Counted from the first letter of the stretch, positions 1 through 8,930 are shown. The stretch is DNA of 64,000 bases from CALCMJ01 sp964475415 (GCA_964475415.1 CAYYWZ010000001.1:62001-126000), one strand, 5' to 3'. The notes: generated by a model from the letters alone, not told the origin. Translations and numbers: made by a program.

Positions 1-789
1 GTAGATGTAAGTGTGCCCTATGTTGCCCCGCTAAACATAGAAAGAGAAGAAACTAGAATCTATGATTTTCTCGATACTATCGGCAGTGAAAACTGTAGAA
101 ACAAGATACACGATGTGCAAATCAGAATCCTAGAAAATAGAGATGCTACTCTAGACAAACTAAAGTGGTACAGTAAGGGAGCGAATCTCAAGTATAGTTA
201 TTTGGACTTTGACGAAGCTATAGAATATGCTGTATTAGAGTACCCTTTTTCTTTTTGGCAATGGGGTGGAAAATGTGATGAGATACCAACAGATACTGCG
301 AGCTTAAACGAAACGCTGATGCACTTTATAGATGTTTCTGGAATTAGTTTTTTCGCAGATAATAGTATGGAGGCTTATAAGTCACACTACTACCAAGCTG
401 GAACTCAGATGGGATATTACAGTTATAACACTGAAGGTTTCGAAAAACTACTCAAAGCTCTACCACTGAAGCCTAATCCTAGTGCCGTATTTATGCCGAA
501 TAAAATAGAAGCAGAATTCAATAACGAACTTCCAAAAAAAGTAGATCGCTGGATAAAAGAAAAAGGAGATAAGTTTATCTACATCAACGGTGCCAATGAT
601 ACCTGGTCAGCAACGGCTGTACAGCCAAATGAGAAAAGAGATGCCCTATGGTTTTTCTTGGAGGGAAAAGATCATGGTCAAGCGAGAATTAAGAATATGA
701 CTGAAGTGGAAAGGAGTCAGTTGATCACTACCCTAGAAAAATGGCTTGGTCATAATATCGATGATATATTTGATAAAGAAAAAAAGTAA
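1..789 (+). CDS. S37-type (prolyl tri/tetrapeptidyl aminopeptidase-like) serine peptidase, C-terminal part
   Basis: The reading frame is open from base 1, so only the C-terminal 262 residues are present. Family S37 peptidases are secreted enzymes that remove N-terminal peptides. The visible part carries the late alpha/beta-hydrolase elements. An INGANDTW motif near visible residue 200 supplies the likely catalytic Asp, and KDHGQAR near residue 225 the likely catalytic His. The nucleophile Ser and the signal peptide lie outside the window. A GTG at 13 is only an internal codon. The gene converges on the GHMP kinase with a gap of 23 bases. The family call rests on the Asp and His motif spacing and is fairly secure. 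Confidence 0.75.
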   Translation, partial: VDVSVPYVAPLNIEREETRIYDFLDTIGSENCRNKIHDVQIRILENRDATLDKLKWYSKGANLKYSYLDFDEAIEYAVLEYPFSFWQWGGKCDEIPTDTASLNETLMHFIDVSGISFFADNSMEAYKSHYYQAGTQMGYYSYNTEGFEKLLKALPLKPNPSAVFMPNKIEAEFNNELPKKVDRWIKEKGDKFIYINGANDTWSATAVQPNEKRDALWFFLEGKDHGQARIKNMTEVERSQLITTLEKWLGHNIDDIFDKEKK

Positions 790-812
790 GTTCAGATATA
801 GTTAGGAGAATA

Positions 813-1724
813 TTATAGGACGAAATCGACGTAAGGATAACAAACATCGAAACCTTTATCCTTAAAGTAAGCAACTGTATCTTCTGTAGACTTAGAAGAA
901 ACAACGAGGGCAAAATCTCCTCCCCATGCTCCTAAGCTCTTCATACATCCCCAGAAATCCTCAAAGTGCTTATCCTTAATCTTAGGAATACCCATCGCTT
1001 TACTGACTAGTGCCTCATGATCTTCTATCAATTCACAAAATTTCGATAAGGAAGTACACTTGATGGTTTCTTCCGTAATTTTATTGAGCGCCTTAGCAAA
1101 GATTTTTCTTGATTTTACTTTCTTAAAATAGTCCTTTATAGAATCATCGCTAGATTGTTTCCTTCCTAGATATACAAAGTATAGACTATTCTTGAACTTA
1201 GGATCAAAGTTGATCTCCGTATAATTTATCTCATCATCAACTAACTGATATTCTATCGGACCTTCTGCTCCTGCACATGCAACGTCATATCCAGAACCAT
1301 CGGACACTTTGAAATGTAGCATCATGGGATGTACACCAGCCCATTGTGCTACGAGATGTGTCAGAGTGGAACTAGATCCTAATCCCCAATCTTTATCAAA
1401 TTCTAACTTGGTAGTAATTCTAAAGCCATTCCACTTTGAGAGAAATTCTGAGTTCAGACGAACTGCATTTTTTAGTAGCTTTTGTAAATTTTTGGATATG
1501 GCTTCATCGGTCGTTTTGACACTAGAAAAATCATAGAGAGATATCTGTGCTTCGAACCATACTTCTCCTGCTGCATTCTCTGCTTTCCAGTAGATATCTG
1601 AACTTTTGATATTCTTGACCTTCATATGCTGGCCTAGCTTGGTAGGTAGCGCAATGGCTTTAGCTCCATCGAGAATGCCATACTCAGCAGTTAACAATAC
1701 TTTTCCGTGACCGTAATATTCCAG
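813..1724 (-). CDS. GYDIA-family GHMP kinase (mevalonate-pathway type)
   Basis: This is a cytoplasmic kinase of the GHMP fold (galacto-, homoserine, mevalonate, phosphomevalonate kinases). The N-terminal motif GKVLLTAEYGILDGA, the glycine-rich ATP loop DWGLGSSSTL, and GSGYDVACAGAEGPI mark the Bacteroidota GYDIA family, whose substrate is not firmly established. An IPP isomerase and an HMG-CoA reductase lie 3-5 kb away, so a mevalonate or phosphomevalonate role is likely but inferred. The first ordinary start codon in frame is a TTG at 1697, which falls inside the conserved GKVLL motif. I therefore chose the CTG at 1724, which gives an N-terminus of (M)EYYGHGKVLL. An in-frame TGA lies about 11 codons further upstream and no ATG is available. 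Length is 303 residues. Confidence 0.82.
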   Translation of the reverse strand: MEYYGHGKVLLTAEYGILDGAKAIALPTKLGQHMKVKNIKSSDIYWKAENAAGEVWFEAQISLYDFSSVKTTDEAISKNLQKLLKNAVRLNSEFLSKWNGFRITTKLEFDKDWGLGSSSTLTHLVAQWAGVHPMMLHFKVSDGSGYDVACAGAEGPIEYQLVDDEINYTEINFDPKFKNSLYFVYLGRKQSSDDSIKDYFKKVKSRKIFAKALNKITEETIKCTSLSKFCELIEDHEALVSKAMGIPKIKDKHFEDFWGCMKSLGAWGGDFALVVSSKSTEDTVAYFKDKGFDVCYPYVDFVL

Positions 1725-1935
1725 CGCTAATTTCTTTAAAAGGTTATGTTCTCAGGATAGCACGAATATATGAAAATATCATATCTAATAATATTATATA
1801 AATAAAATTTCAATACAAGGGTTAAATAAATATCTGGCAGCACCTAGTGTCGAAAGATAAAATACCTAGTTTAGATTTCTAATCTTCTAGTTGATAAGAG
1901 TTAAGTTTCGGTAACAAAGCTCTTAGAGACAGACT

Positions 1936-3060
1936 TTATTTAGAAATGATAATTTTTTTGACATACCTATTCCCCACTCTTTCTAGCTGTAAAAAATAAA
2001 CACCTGAGTTCAGGTTACGGGTATCTATTTTTAGGGAATTAGATTTGTTTGCTCCAGACCATAATATTCTTCCATGTAGATTATATAAGCTTATGTCAAA
2101 GGACAACGTCGATTCGATCTCTATATATTCAGATGCTGGGTTAGGACCAATCTTAATATCTCCAGTAAATAGATTTTCGTTACTAGCACTAAGGTCTAAG
2201 CTATGCCTGTCAAAAAATTCCCAGATAGCATCACTTGCACTAAAGTCCTGATTTGTAGAACCTATATTGACAGGAGCCCCAGGCCAAGTATGACCCCCAT
2301 TTTCTATTTTGATCAGCACAACATCTTTTTCATCCTTGCACATATTATAATCAAAACGTTGTGCAGTACTTCCATCTGAAGGACTATTATCTGGTATATC
2401 GCTTACCATAGGATCAGTATTACACTCATTATTATCTACCCAGAAAGCTACAACTTCATCTACAGGCAAAGAGATATCCGCAGAACCATTATACGGTACA
2501 ACATCATCTGCCGTACCATGTATTTCCATAATAGGAACAGACTTTTCTGGGTTACAATCGGGCTTGTATTCTGGCACTATACTTCCAGTTACAGAAGCTA
2601 CCGCAGCAATTCTATCGTTAAGTTCACAGGCTAATCTATAACTCATAAATCCACCATTTGACATACCACAAGAATAGACTCTCATAGGATCTACATTATA
2701 ATTTTCTATAAGCTCATCAATCATAGCACTTAGAAATCCAACATCATCTGCTGTACTTCCAAAAGTCCAACCTACATTCCAAGCATTGGAAACACCCTCT
2801 GGATAACAAACGATAAAGCCCTGCTCTTCCGCCGTGTCATTCATAGCAGAGTAAAATTCCTGTTGCTGAGCATTAGATGTAAAACCATGCAAGTTAAAAA
2901 CCAGCGATAAAGAACTTTCCTCATCATAAGCAGATGGCAAATATAATCTATACTCTCTCTCAAGTCCATCATGCATTAGCGCACCCGTGATTGTTTGTTG
3001 ACCTTCTATTGTAGAAAAAATCAAAGACAATAGTATACTGAAGAAAAACCCCTTGCTCAT
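1936..3060 (-). CDS. PHB-depolymerase-like (LpqC-type) secreted esterase with type IX sorting domain
   Basis: This 374-residue secreted alpha/beta-hydrolase begins with a signal peptide (residues 1 to about 20, ending IEGQ). The esterase domain has an oxyanion-hole region LHGFTSN, nucleophile motif GMSNGGF, an Asp in HGTADDVVP and a His in NGGHTWPG, giving a full Ser-Asp-His triad. A type IX secretion C-terminal domain begins near IGPNPASEY and ends in VKKIIISK, so the enzyme is probably exported and anchored or released at the surface. It sits 12 bases after alanine dehydrogenase on the same strand and may be the last gene of tsaE-ald-esterase. The substrate (polyester, feruloyl ester or other) cannot be told. 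A broken paralogue lies at 30949-31911. Confidence 0.82.
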   Translation of the reverse strand: MSKGFFFSILLSLIFSTIEGQQTITGALMHDGLEREYRLYLPSAYDEESSLSLVFNLHGFTSNAQQQEFYSAMNDTAEEQGFIVCYPEGVSNAWNVGWTFGSTADDVGFLSAMIDELIENYNVDPMRVYSCGMSNGGFMSYRLACELNDRIAAVASVTGSIVPEYKPDCNPEKSVPIMEIHGTADDVVPYNGSADISLPVDEVVAFWVDNNECNTDPMVSDIPDNSPSDGSTAQRFDYNMCKDEKDVVLIKIENGGHTWPGAPVNIGSTNQDFSASDAIWEFFDRHSLDLSASNENLFTGDIKIGPNPASEYIEIESTLSFDISLYNLHGRILWSGANKSNSLKIDTRNLNSGVYFLQLERVGNRYVKKIIISK

Positions 3061-3072
3061 GTTATTTTCTTT

Positions 3073-4302
3073 TTAAAAATTTGCTGTAATCAATAAATCC
3101 AGCGCAGTGTATTTTAAATTGAATCTCTTAGACAAGTATTCGTTTGTACAACATCCTTTATAAACGTATACACCATTACGTATTCCTTTACTTTCGTACA
3201 ACATACTTTCCACAGATGCAGCATTACCCGCTTTGACAAGAAGAGAGGTAAGAATATTACTTATCGCAACAGATGCAGTTCTCGGAACTTTAGAAGGAAT
3301 ATTCGGAACACAATAATGTATTACATCGTGCTTTATAAAAGTAGGTTTATCATGAGTTGTCATGCGAGATGTTTCTATACAACCTCCTTGGTCTATACTT
3401 ACATCTATTATAACACTCCCCTGCTTCATTTTAGAAACCATCTCATCGGTTACTAGGATAGGTGTCCTTCCAGTTTTGGAATGCAAAGCTCCTATAACTA
3501 CATCAGCACTCATAAGTTGATAAGCCAGATAAACTGGATTAAAGGATGAGGTATGCAGTTGTCTTCCTATATTAGACTGGAATCGCATAAGCTTAGAGAT
3601 ATCACTATCGAAAATTCTTACAGATGCACCCAGACCTAGAGCAGTTCTTGTTGCAAACTCTCCTACCATCCCTGCTCCTAGAATAATAACCTTAGCAGGA
3701 GGAACACCAGAAACACCTCCTAAAAGAATACCTCTTCCATTATCGCTATAACTTAACAATTCGGCTGCTGTAAGCATGGCACTCATCCCCGCAATCTCAC
3801 TCATTATCCTTACAACAGGAAAAGATCCATCCTCTGCTTGGAGATATTCCATTGCTACAGCGATCACTCTTTTTTCTTTTAATTTTCGTAGATAATCATC
3901 CGTTACTGTAGGAATATGTAAGGGAGTAATAAGAATCTGATTTGGCTTCAGAAGTTCTAGTTCTTCCTTAGTACAAGGTGTTACCTTTACTATTACATCA
4001 CTTTCAAAAACTGTTTTCTTATCCGGTGCTACCTTAGCTCCTGCTTCAGAAAAATCTATATCAGCAAAATTAGATTTTACGCCTGCTTTAGATTCTACAA
4101 CCACCGTATGACCATAGCCTACCAGTGTTCTTATGTTATTAGGTACCAGAGCAACTCTAGTTTCTTTAAGGGATGATTCCTTAGGTATACCTATAGCTAT
4201 CTGATTGCGATTTCCTTCTTTTTGTAAAGTTTCCGTCTGTGTCTGAAATTGTCCCTCTGTAAAAAATTCTGAAAAAGAGTATTTTTTAGTTGGATCTGGC
4301 AT
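3073..4302 (-). CDS. ald: alanine dehydrogenase
   Basis: This is a cytoplasmic NAD-dependent alanine dehydrogenase of the AlaDH/PNT family (alanine + NAD+ to pyruvate + NH4+). It is 409 residues long, with an N-terminal extension of about 35 residues before the usual IGIPKE start of the catalytic core. Expected residues are visible: Arg in KETRVAL, Lys in VIVKVTP, the catalytic His in PLHIPT, the nucleotide-binding loop ILGAGMVGE, and the Asp in IDVSIDQGG. The long form with this N-terminal extension is common in Bacteroidota. The gene lies 49 bases after tsaE and 12 bases before the esterase, so the three are probably co-transcribed. NAD preference and metabolic direction are family-level inferences. 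Confidence 0.93.
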   Translation of the reverse strand: MPDPTKKYSFSEFFTEGQFQTQTETLQKEGNRNQIAIGIPKESSLKETRVALVPNNIRTLVGYGHTVVVESKAGVKSNFADIDFSEAGAKVAPDKKTVFESDVIVKVTPCTKEELELLKPNQILITPLHIPTVTDDYLRKLKEKRVIAVAMEYLQAEDGSFPVVRIMSEIAGMSAMLTAAELLSYSDNGRGILLGGVSGVPPAKVIILGAGMVGEFATRTALGLGASVRIFDSDISKLMRFQSNIGRQLHTSSFNPVYLAYQLMSADVVIGALHSKTGRTPILVTDEMVSKMKQGSVIIDVSIDQGGCIETSRMTTHDKPTFIKHDVIHYCVPNIPSKVPRTASVAISNILTSLLVKAGNAASVESMLYESKGIRNGVYVYKGCCTNEYLSKRFNLKYTALDLLITANF

Positions 4303-4351
4303 GTAGCGTTATTATAATGAGATTTATTCGTAGCTCCTTATATGGGGAATT

Positions 4352-4762
4352 CTAATTCAATATAATCCTTCGTGTAGACTTATCCAAAATTTCTATTTTA
4401 ATTGTATCATATTCATTTGGGTCTAACAGGTCCAAAATAAGTTGAGGCCACTCTATTATACATAGATTATCACTATGTAAATACTCCTCTATACCTATAT
4501 TAACAGCCTCTTCCTTAGAATTTAACCTATAAAGGTCCATATGGAAAATGTTCTTATTAGGCCCTTTATACTCATTTATGATAGAATAGGTAGGGGAAGA
4601 CACTTCTTCTTTGCTACCTAAGGCATCCAATAGATATTGCGTAAGCGTGGTCTTTCCAGCTCCCATTTCTCCATATAGTAAGATGTTTGACTTGCTAGAA
4701 TTAGCTATAAGCTGTTCGGAAAATTCCTTATAAGAGTCGAGGTCTTTGATAATAGATTGCAT
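4352..4762 (-). CDS. tsaE: tRNA threonylcarbamoyladenosine biosynthesis ATPase TsaE
   Basis: TsaE is the small ATPase that drives turnover of the TsaD-TsaB complex in t6A37 tRNA modification. The protein is about 136 residues, normal for the family. The Walker A motif GEMGAGKTT lies near residue 32, followed by the SPTYSIINEY switch, HMDLYRL, and IIEWPQ. I prefer the ATG at 4762 over the TTG two codons upstream. A consensus -7 box (TAAGTTTG, 4766-4773, minus strand) ends only three bases before this ATG, so the transcript is probably leaderless or the true start lies slightly downstream. It heads the tsaE-ald-esterase operon. The partner enzyme TsaC/Sua5 is encoded at 47571. Confidence 0.93.
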   Translation of the reverse strand: MQSIIKDLDSYKEFSEQLIANSSKSNILLYGEMGAGKTTLTQYLLDALGSKEEVSSPTYSIINEYKGPNKNIFHMDLYRLNSKEEAVNIGIEEYLHSDNLCIIEWPQLILDLLDPNEYDTIKIEILDKSTRRIILN

Positions 4763-4765
4763 GGT

Positions 4766-4773
4766 CAAACTTA
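4766..4773 (-). promoter_or_regulatory. -7 box TAAGTTTG for tsaE
   Basis: This matches the Bacteroidota TAnnTTTG -7 consensus exactly. It ends three bases upstream of the preferred tsaE ATG at 4762. No convincing -33 TTTG was seen at the usual spacing. The position predicts an almost absent 5' leader. Confidence 0.5.
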
Positions 4774-4893
4774 ATGAGCTGATAATTGTTATGTAAATAT
4801 CACTAAAAAAGCGTTTTTTTAGCTTATAATTGTCAAGAAATAAAGAGGAAACTAGTTTTTATAATTTGAATATTGTTTTCTTCAAGGTGAATA

Positions 4894-5922
4894 ATGATTT
4901 TGAAAAAGGATATTACCTCTAACGAAAGAAAAAAAGACCATATAGATCTTGCCTTCAAAAGCGAAACGAATTGTCAACAGATAGATCAACGTTTTCTTTA
5001 TGAGCCACTTCTATCAGGTCACCCGCGCTCAGATAAAACTTTCCCTGTAGAACTTGCAGCTAAAGCTTTGGATTTCCCTTTATGGGTATCTAGTATGACG
5101 GGCGGGACAGAATTTGCTCAGACCATCAACAGAAACCTAGCAAAAGCTTGTAAGGAATTTAAGCTAGGTATGGGCTTAGGATCTTGTAGGTCTATCCTAG
5201 ATTCTGATGATAGATTACAAGATTTTGACATACGAAAACACATAGGTGATCAGCCACTCTATGCAAATCTAGGTATAGCTCAGCTTATAGATATTGCCAA
5301 AGAAGGTAGCTGGAATAAAGTGAAAAACCTAGTGACTAAACTATCTGCAGACGGTCTTATCGTACACATAAATCCACTACAGGAATGGATGCAGCCAGAG
5401 GGAGATAGATACCATATGAGCCCCATAGAATGTATACAGCAATTGCTAGACAAGACAGATATAAACGTGATGGTAAAGGAAGTAGGCCAAGGTATGGGTA
5501 AAACTTCTCTTAAGGCGCTCTTAGAATTGCCGCTAGTAGCGGTTGACTTTGCTGCTCATGGTGGAACAAACTTTTCTAAACTAGAATTATTCCGAGGATC
5601 AGAACAACGTAAGGATACCTTCCTACCCGTAACTAGAATAGGACATAGTGCTGCTACAATGCTAGAATGGGCTAATGAATTAAAAGATGAAATAAACTGT
5701 CACTGTAATACAATTATCGTTTCGGGAGGTGTAAAGAACTTTCTAGATGGTTATTATTTTACACAGAAATCGAAGTTCAATAATACGATATACGGACAAG
5801 CGTCAGGCTTTCTGAAACATGCTATGGGAGACTATGAAGATCTACAAAAACATGTAAGGCTACAGATAGAAGGTTTACAGATGTCACATGCTTTTCTAAC
5901 TTTGAACCCAGAGCATGAATAA
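4894..5922 (+). CDS. fni: type 2 isopentenyl-diphosphate delta-isomerase
   Basis: This FMN- and NADPH-dependent cytoplasmic enzyme interconverts isopentenyl and dimethylallyl diphosphate. The 342 residues match the family. Visible motifs are the FMN-binding WVSSMTGGTE, GLGSCR, the substrate-site HINPLQEWMQPEGD, VKEVGQGM, and the phosphate-binding VSGGVKN. It overlaps the HMG-CoA reductase gene by 8 bases, so the pair is translationally coupled. Type 2 isomerase beside HMG-CoA reductase indicates the mevalonate route. It diverges from tsaE across a 130-base spacer that must hold both promoters. Confidence 0.93.
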   Translation: MILKKDITSNERKKDHIDLAFKSETNCQQIDQRFLYEPLLSGHPRSDKTFPVELAAKALDFPLWVSSMTGGTEFAQTINRNLAKACKEFKLGMGLGSCRSILDSDDRLQDFDIRKHIGDQPLYANLGIAQLIDIAKEGSWNKVKNLVTKLSADGLIVHINPLQEWMQPEGDRYHMSPIECIQQLLDKTDINVMVKEVGQGMGKTSLKALLELPLVAVDFAAHGGTNFSKLELFRGSEQRKDTFLPVTRIGHSAATMLEWANELKDEINCHCNTIIVSGGVKNFLDGYYFTQKSKFNNTIYGQASGFLKHAMGDYEDLQKHVRLQIEGLQMSHAFLTLNPEHE

Positions 5923-7237
5923 GACCAAAACTATAAAAGGGTTCTCTAAACTTTCTAAGAGAGGAAAGATCAAATGGATTGTTGAAAACTTCTTCAAGGA
6001 TCCTGAGAACGTGATGAGAGAACTTGTCAGCTACTGGCATACGAACGAAGAGCAACAGAAAATCCTAGACGGATTTAGCGAGAATACAATAAGCAATTAT
6101 CCTATGCCTTACAGTGTAGCCCCTAACTTTGTTATCAACAATAAGGCTTATTGTGTGCCTATGGTTATAGAAGAAAGTTCAGTTGTAGCAGCGGCAAGTG
6201 CAGCTGCCAAATTCTGGATGGATAGAGGAGGTTTTAAAACTGAAATTTTAGATACTAAAAAACTAGGCCATGTTCACTTCAAGTGGAATGGAGATAAAGA
6301 AATATTAAAATCTATCTTCCCGGAACTCAAGACCAAACTTATACATGATTGTTCTCATATAACTCAGAATATGAGAAAGAGAGGCGGTGGTATTCTCGAT
6401 ATTGTCTTAGAGGATTTTACGTCAGAAGAAAAAGGTTTGTATCAACTGAAGGCTTCCTTCAAAACCTGTGATTCCATGGGTGCAAACTTTATCAATTCCT
6501 GCCTAGAACAATTTTCTAAAACCCTACAAGTTTTTGTATTAGACAACGACAAAATAGAAAATAAGGAGATAGATGTGATCATGAGCATCTTATCTAATTA
6601 TACACCTGAGTGTATTGTAAGAGCTACCGTTTCTTGCAAGGTGGAAGAGCTAGGTCGATTTGCGAATAACATGGCTCCTGAGATATTTGCAAAAAAATTC
6701 AAGGCTGCGGTAAAGATTGCACATATAGATTCTTATAGAGCGACAACACACAACAAAGGAATATTCAATGGAGTAGATGCGGTAGTGCTAGCTACAGGAA
6801 ACGATTTCAGAGCTATAGAAGCTTGTGGACACACTTATGCTTCGAGAACAGGAAAATATAAAAGTCTAAGTCACTGCAGTGTAGAGAATGGTGTATTTAA
6901 ATTTTGGTTAGACATACCTCTTGCGGTAGGAACCATAGGCGGACTGACATCTATACATCCTATTGCAAAACGCAGTTTAGAACTACTAGGAAATCCTAAT
7001 GCGGAAGAGCTCATGAGTGTCATAGCTGCCACAGGACTTGCTCAGAATTTCGCAGCGCTTCGATCGCTTATTACTACCGGCATACAACAGGGTCATATGA
7101 AGATGCATCTTCAAAATATCATGGTAAGTCTAAGTGCATCAGACCAAGAAAAAGAAAAAACATCTGCTTATTTTTCTGATAAGATAGTATCGTTTAGTGA
7201 TGTGAGGAATTATATTTCTAGCCTTAGATCCAGTTAA
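5915..7237 (+). CDS. mvaA: hydroxymethylglutaryl-CoA reductase (class II type)
   Basis: HMG-CoA reductase converts HMG-CoA to mevalonate, using NAD(P)H, in isoprenoid synthesis. At 440 residues with no membrane anchor it fits the bacterial class II (so-called degradative) form. The catalytic Glu lies in ENTISNYPMPYSVAP, the catalytic Asp region in CDSMGANFINS, the Lys in THNKGIFNGVDAVV, and the late His in GHMKMH. The start ATG overlaps the end of the isomerase gene. Despite the family name, the linkage to an IPP isomerase and a GHMP kinase points to biosynthesis. HMG-CoA synthase and the decarboxylase are not in this window. Confidence 0.93.
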   Translation: MNKTKTIKGFSKLSKRGKIKWIVENFFKDPENVMRELVSYWHTNEEQQKILDGFSENTISNYPMPYSVAPNFVINNKAYCVPMVIEESSVVAAASAAAKFWMDRGGFKTEILDTKKLGHVHFKWNGDKEILKSIFPELKTKLIHDCSHITQNMRKRGGGILDIVLEDFTSEEKGLYQLKASFKTCDSMGANFINSCLEQFSKTLQVFVLDNDKIENKEIDVIMSILSNYTPECIVRATVSCKVEELGRFANNMAPEIFAKKFKAAVKIAHIDSYRATTHNKGIFNGVDAVVLATGNDFRAIEACGHTYASRTGKYKSLSHCSVENGVFKFWLDIPLAVGTIGGLTSIHPIAKRSLELLGNPNAEELMSVIAATGLAQNFAALRSLITTGIQQGHMKMHLQNIMVSLSASDQEKEKTSAYFSDKIVSFSDVRNYISSLRSS

Positions 7238-7246
7238 TACAACAAG

Positions 7247-7969
7247 ATGTCAGAACAACTACGATCTTTCTATGATTTCCTTTTATACCCATATATCATA
7301 GAAACATCTGATGCTTCCCTTAAGGATAAGTTATTAGCAATATTCATGTTATTTGTAGTCTCCTTTAGTTCAGTAGTATTTATTGCAGGGCCACTGCTTA
7401 TGTTAGCAGGTGTAGATGATCTCACACATAAGATTAGCGATCTAGAATCAGAAATAAGTACAACCGCCCTTTTTATTCTTGCTGTTGTCATAGCTCCTTT
7501 AATGGAAGAATTAGTATTTAGATTTCCGCTTAGATATAGAAGAGGTGCAATCCTATTGCTTGTATTATGTCTAAGTATGATATCGTTTTATATTTTTCAA
7601 AATATCTTCTCTGCTAAGATCAATGCCACTATTTCAGGCACTATTGCCATCATGGGATTTATTCTTATAGGTAGTCTAAGTTCAGAAAAGGGACTAGAAA
7701 AAATATCTAATTTTCTTAAGAATTATTATCCTTGGATTTTTTACTTGACAGCCATGATGTTTGCCTTTGCGCATATATTCAACTACGATCTTCCTGATGA
7801 AAAATGGTTCCTTACACCTATTCTTGTATTACCTCAGCTTATACTAGGTCTTTTTCTAGGTTATGTGAGATTACGGTTTGGGATATGGGCAAGTATACTA
7901 ATGCATGCAATGAATAATTTTATACCCATGATGGCACTTGTTGCAGCTAAGGGTATGGGTGTAGAATAA
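7247..7969 (+). CDS. CPBP-family intramembrane glutamic endopeptidase
   Basis: This 240-residue integral membrane protein has about six predicted helices. It carries the three CPBP/Abi motifs: EELVFRFPLRYR (EExxxR-type) near residue 87, FAFAHIFNY (FxxxH) in the second half, and HAMNNF (HxxxN) near the C-terminus. CPBP proteins are CAAX-type or Rce1-like intramembrane proteases, and the substrate here is unknown. It starts 9 bases after HMG-CoA reductase. That spacing suggests one operon with the isoprenoid genes and makes a prenyl-related role thinkable but unproven. Confidence 0.85.
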   Translation: MSEQLRSFYDFLLYPYIIETSDASLKDKLLAIFMLFVVSFSSVVFIAGPLLMLAGVDDLTHKISDLESEISTTALFILAVVIAPLMEELVFRFPLRYRRGAILLLVLCLSMISFYIFQNIFSAKINATISGTIAIMGFILIGSLSSEKGLEKISNFLKNYYPWIFYLTAMMFAFAHIFNYDLPDEKWFLTPILVLPQLILGLFLGYVRLRFGIWASILMHAMNNFIPMMALVAAKGMGVE

Positions 7970-7975
7970 TACTAA

Positions 7976-8376
7976 ATTAACGCGTTGAGCTATTAAGCAA
8001 CCAAAACATGTTTGGTTTAACCAGAATTATGCAATAGAAAATCTATTGCGTTCTGAAAAACCTTCAAAATAAGTCAGTATAATCTGTTTTTAGTTTTGAA
8101 CATAATAGATTTTCCGAATCAATCTGCAAGCACTCTTCCGTAATAGCAAGAGCTACTATTTCTAAATCTGACAAACTAGGTGTATTCAAATAAAATTGAA
8201 TATTCCAGTCTTTACCAAAATATTCTTTTGGTCTGTTTCTCTAATGTTTGTTCAACTTTCATTATATTCAGATCGGGTATACGCATTATTTTAAATGGGA
8301 TAGATAATTTATAATATACTGATTTTCAGCAATATGTGCGATCTACTTTTTCTTTTTTTTAGTTCAACGCGCTAAT
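7976..8376. mobile_element. Decayed short IS-like element with 17-bp terminal inverted repeats
   Basis: This 410-base intergenic stretch has near-perfect inverted repeats at its ends: 7976-7992 and 8360-8376 match at 15 of 17 positions around the core CAACGCG. The minus strand between about 8065 and 8200 reads a short protein-like stretch (SDLEIVALAITEECL, then QIDSENLL) that resembles the N-terminus of IS982-type transposases. That stretch ends in a stop, with an adjacent frame continuing SERNRFSIA. The rest of a transposase is missing. I infer an internally deleted, inactive element. The IS982 link is from memory of the family pattern and is tentative, while the inverted repeats are plain. 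Confidence 0.55.
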
Positions 8377-8379
8377 ATT

Positions 8380-8583
8380 ATGAAAACTATAAAATCTAAA
8401 GAAAGACTAGGCAATATTCTATATACTATAGCGAGCATTTTACTACTCATAAGTATATACAAAAAGGGAGCTGATACGGAATACAGACTTTTAGATATAG
8501 CCTCATGGGTTACACTTATGATTGCTGCGCTATATGGAATATGGATTACTAGTATAAAGAAAAAAGACAGCTTAGAAAAATAA
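8380..8583 (+). CDS. small two-helix membrane protein
   Basis: This 67-residue ORF begins three bases after the right inverted repeat of the decayed element. It has two hydrophobic segments (residues about 13-25 and 40-56) flanked by Lys-rich ends, typical of a small inner-membrane protein. I recognise no family. Its codon use looks like that of its neighbours and a plausible ATG is present. It could be a genuine small gene whose promoter lies within the element, or chance. Confidence 0.45.
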   Translation: MKTIKSKERLGNILYTIASILLLISIYKKGADTEYRLLDIASWVTLMIAALYGIWITSIKKKDSLEK

Positions 8584-8702
8584 TTTTAAGCTCAGATCTT
8601 AGATTCAGAACTCTAATATTTCAGTGAAATATTACTTTGAATACTAAGTTCTAAATACTGCATCTACTATCTCATAAGCTAATCTGTAACCTTCGTAACA
8701 GT

Positions 8703-8930
8703 TCATTCTGATGCGTACTTGTGGAGGTATTCTAGAATGGGCATTTTCTTTAGCATTTCAGAAAAAGATTGGAAAGTTCTAGATTCCCGTAGAAATTTTG
8801 TTCGCTCTCGGTGTGTGTAATCTGTAAATAATACATTATCTCCAAACTTATCAATAAATCCACCTATAGCTGCCGAAGCAAAAGTAGAGTTTCGAAAATA
8901 CTCATTTATCCGATCATCTTTTTGACCCAA
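8703..8930 (-). CDS. hypothetical ORF, possibly a gene fragment
   Basis: This 75-residue reading frame can start only at TTG (8930). The composition is protein-like (for example FASAAIGGFIDKFGDN and FRESRT-like charged stretches), with no signal peptide or membrane segment. Beyond the stop, another frame on the same strand continues with protein-like sequence (YEGYRLAYEIVDAVFR), which hints at a decayed larger gene. I recognise no family. It sits between the IS-like element and the Hsp20 genes. Confidence 0.3.
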   Translation of the reverse strand: MGQKDDRINEYFRNSTFASAAIGGFIDKFGDNVLFTDYTHRERTKFLRESRTFQSFSEMLKKMPILEYLHKYASE

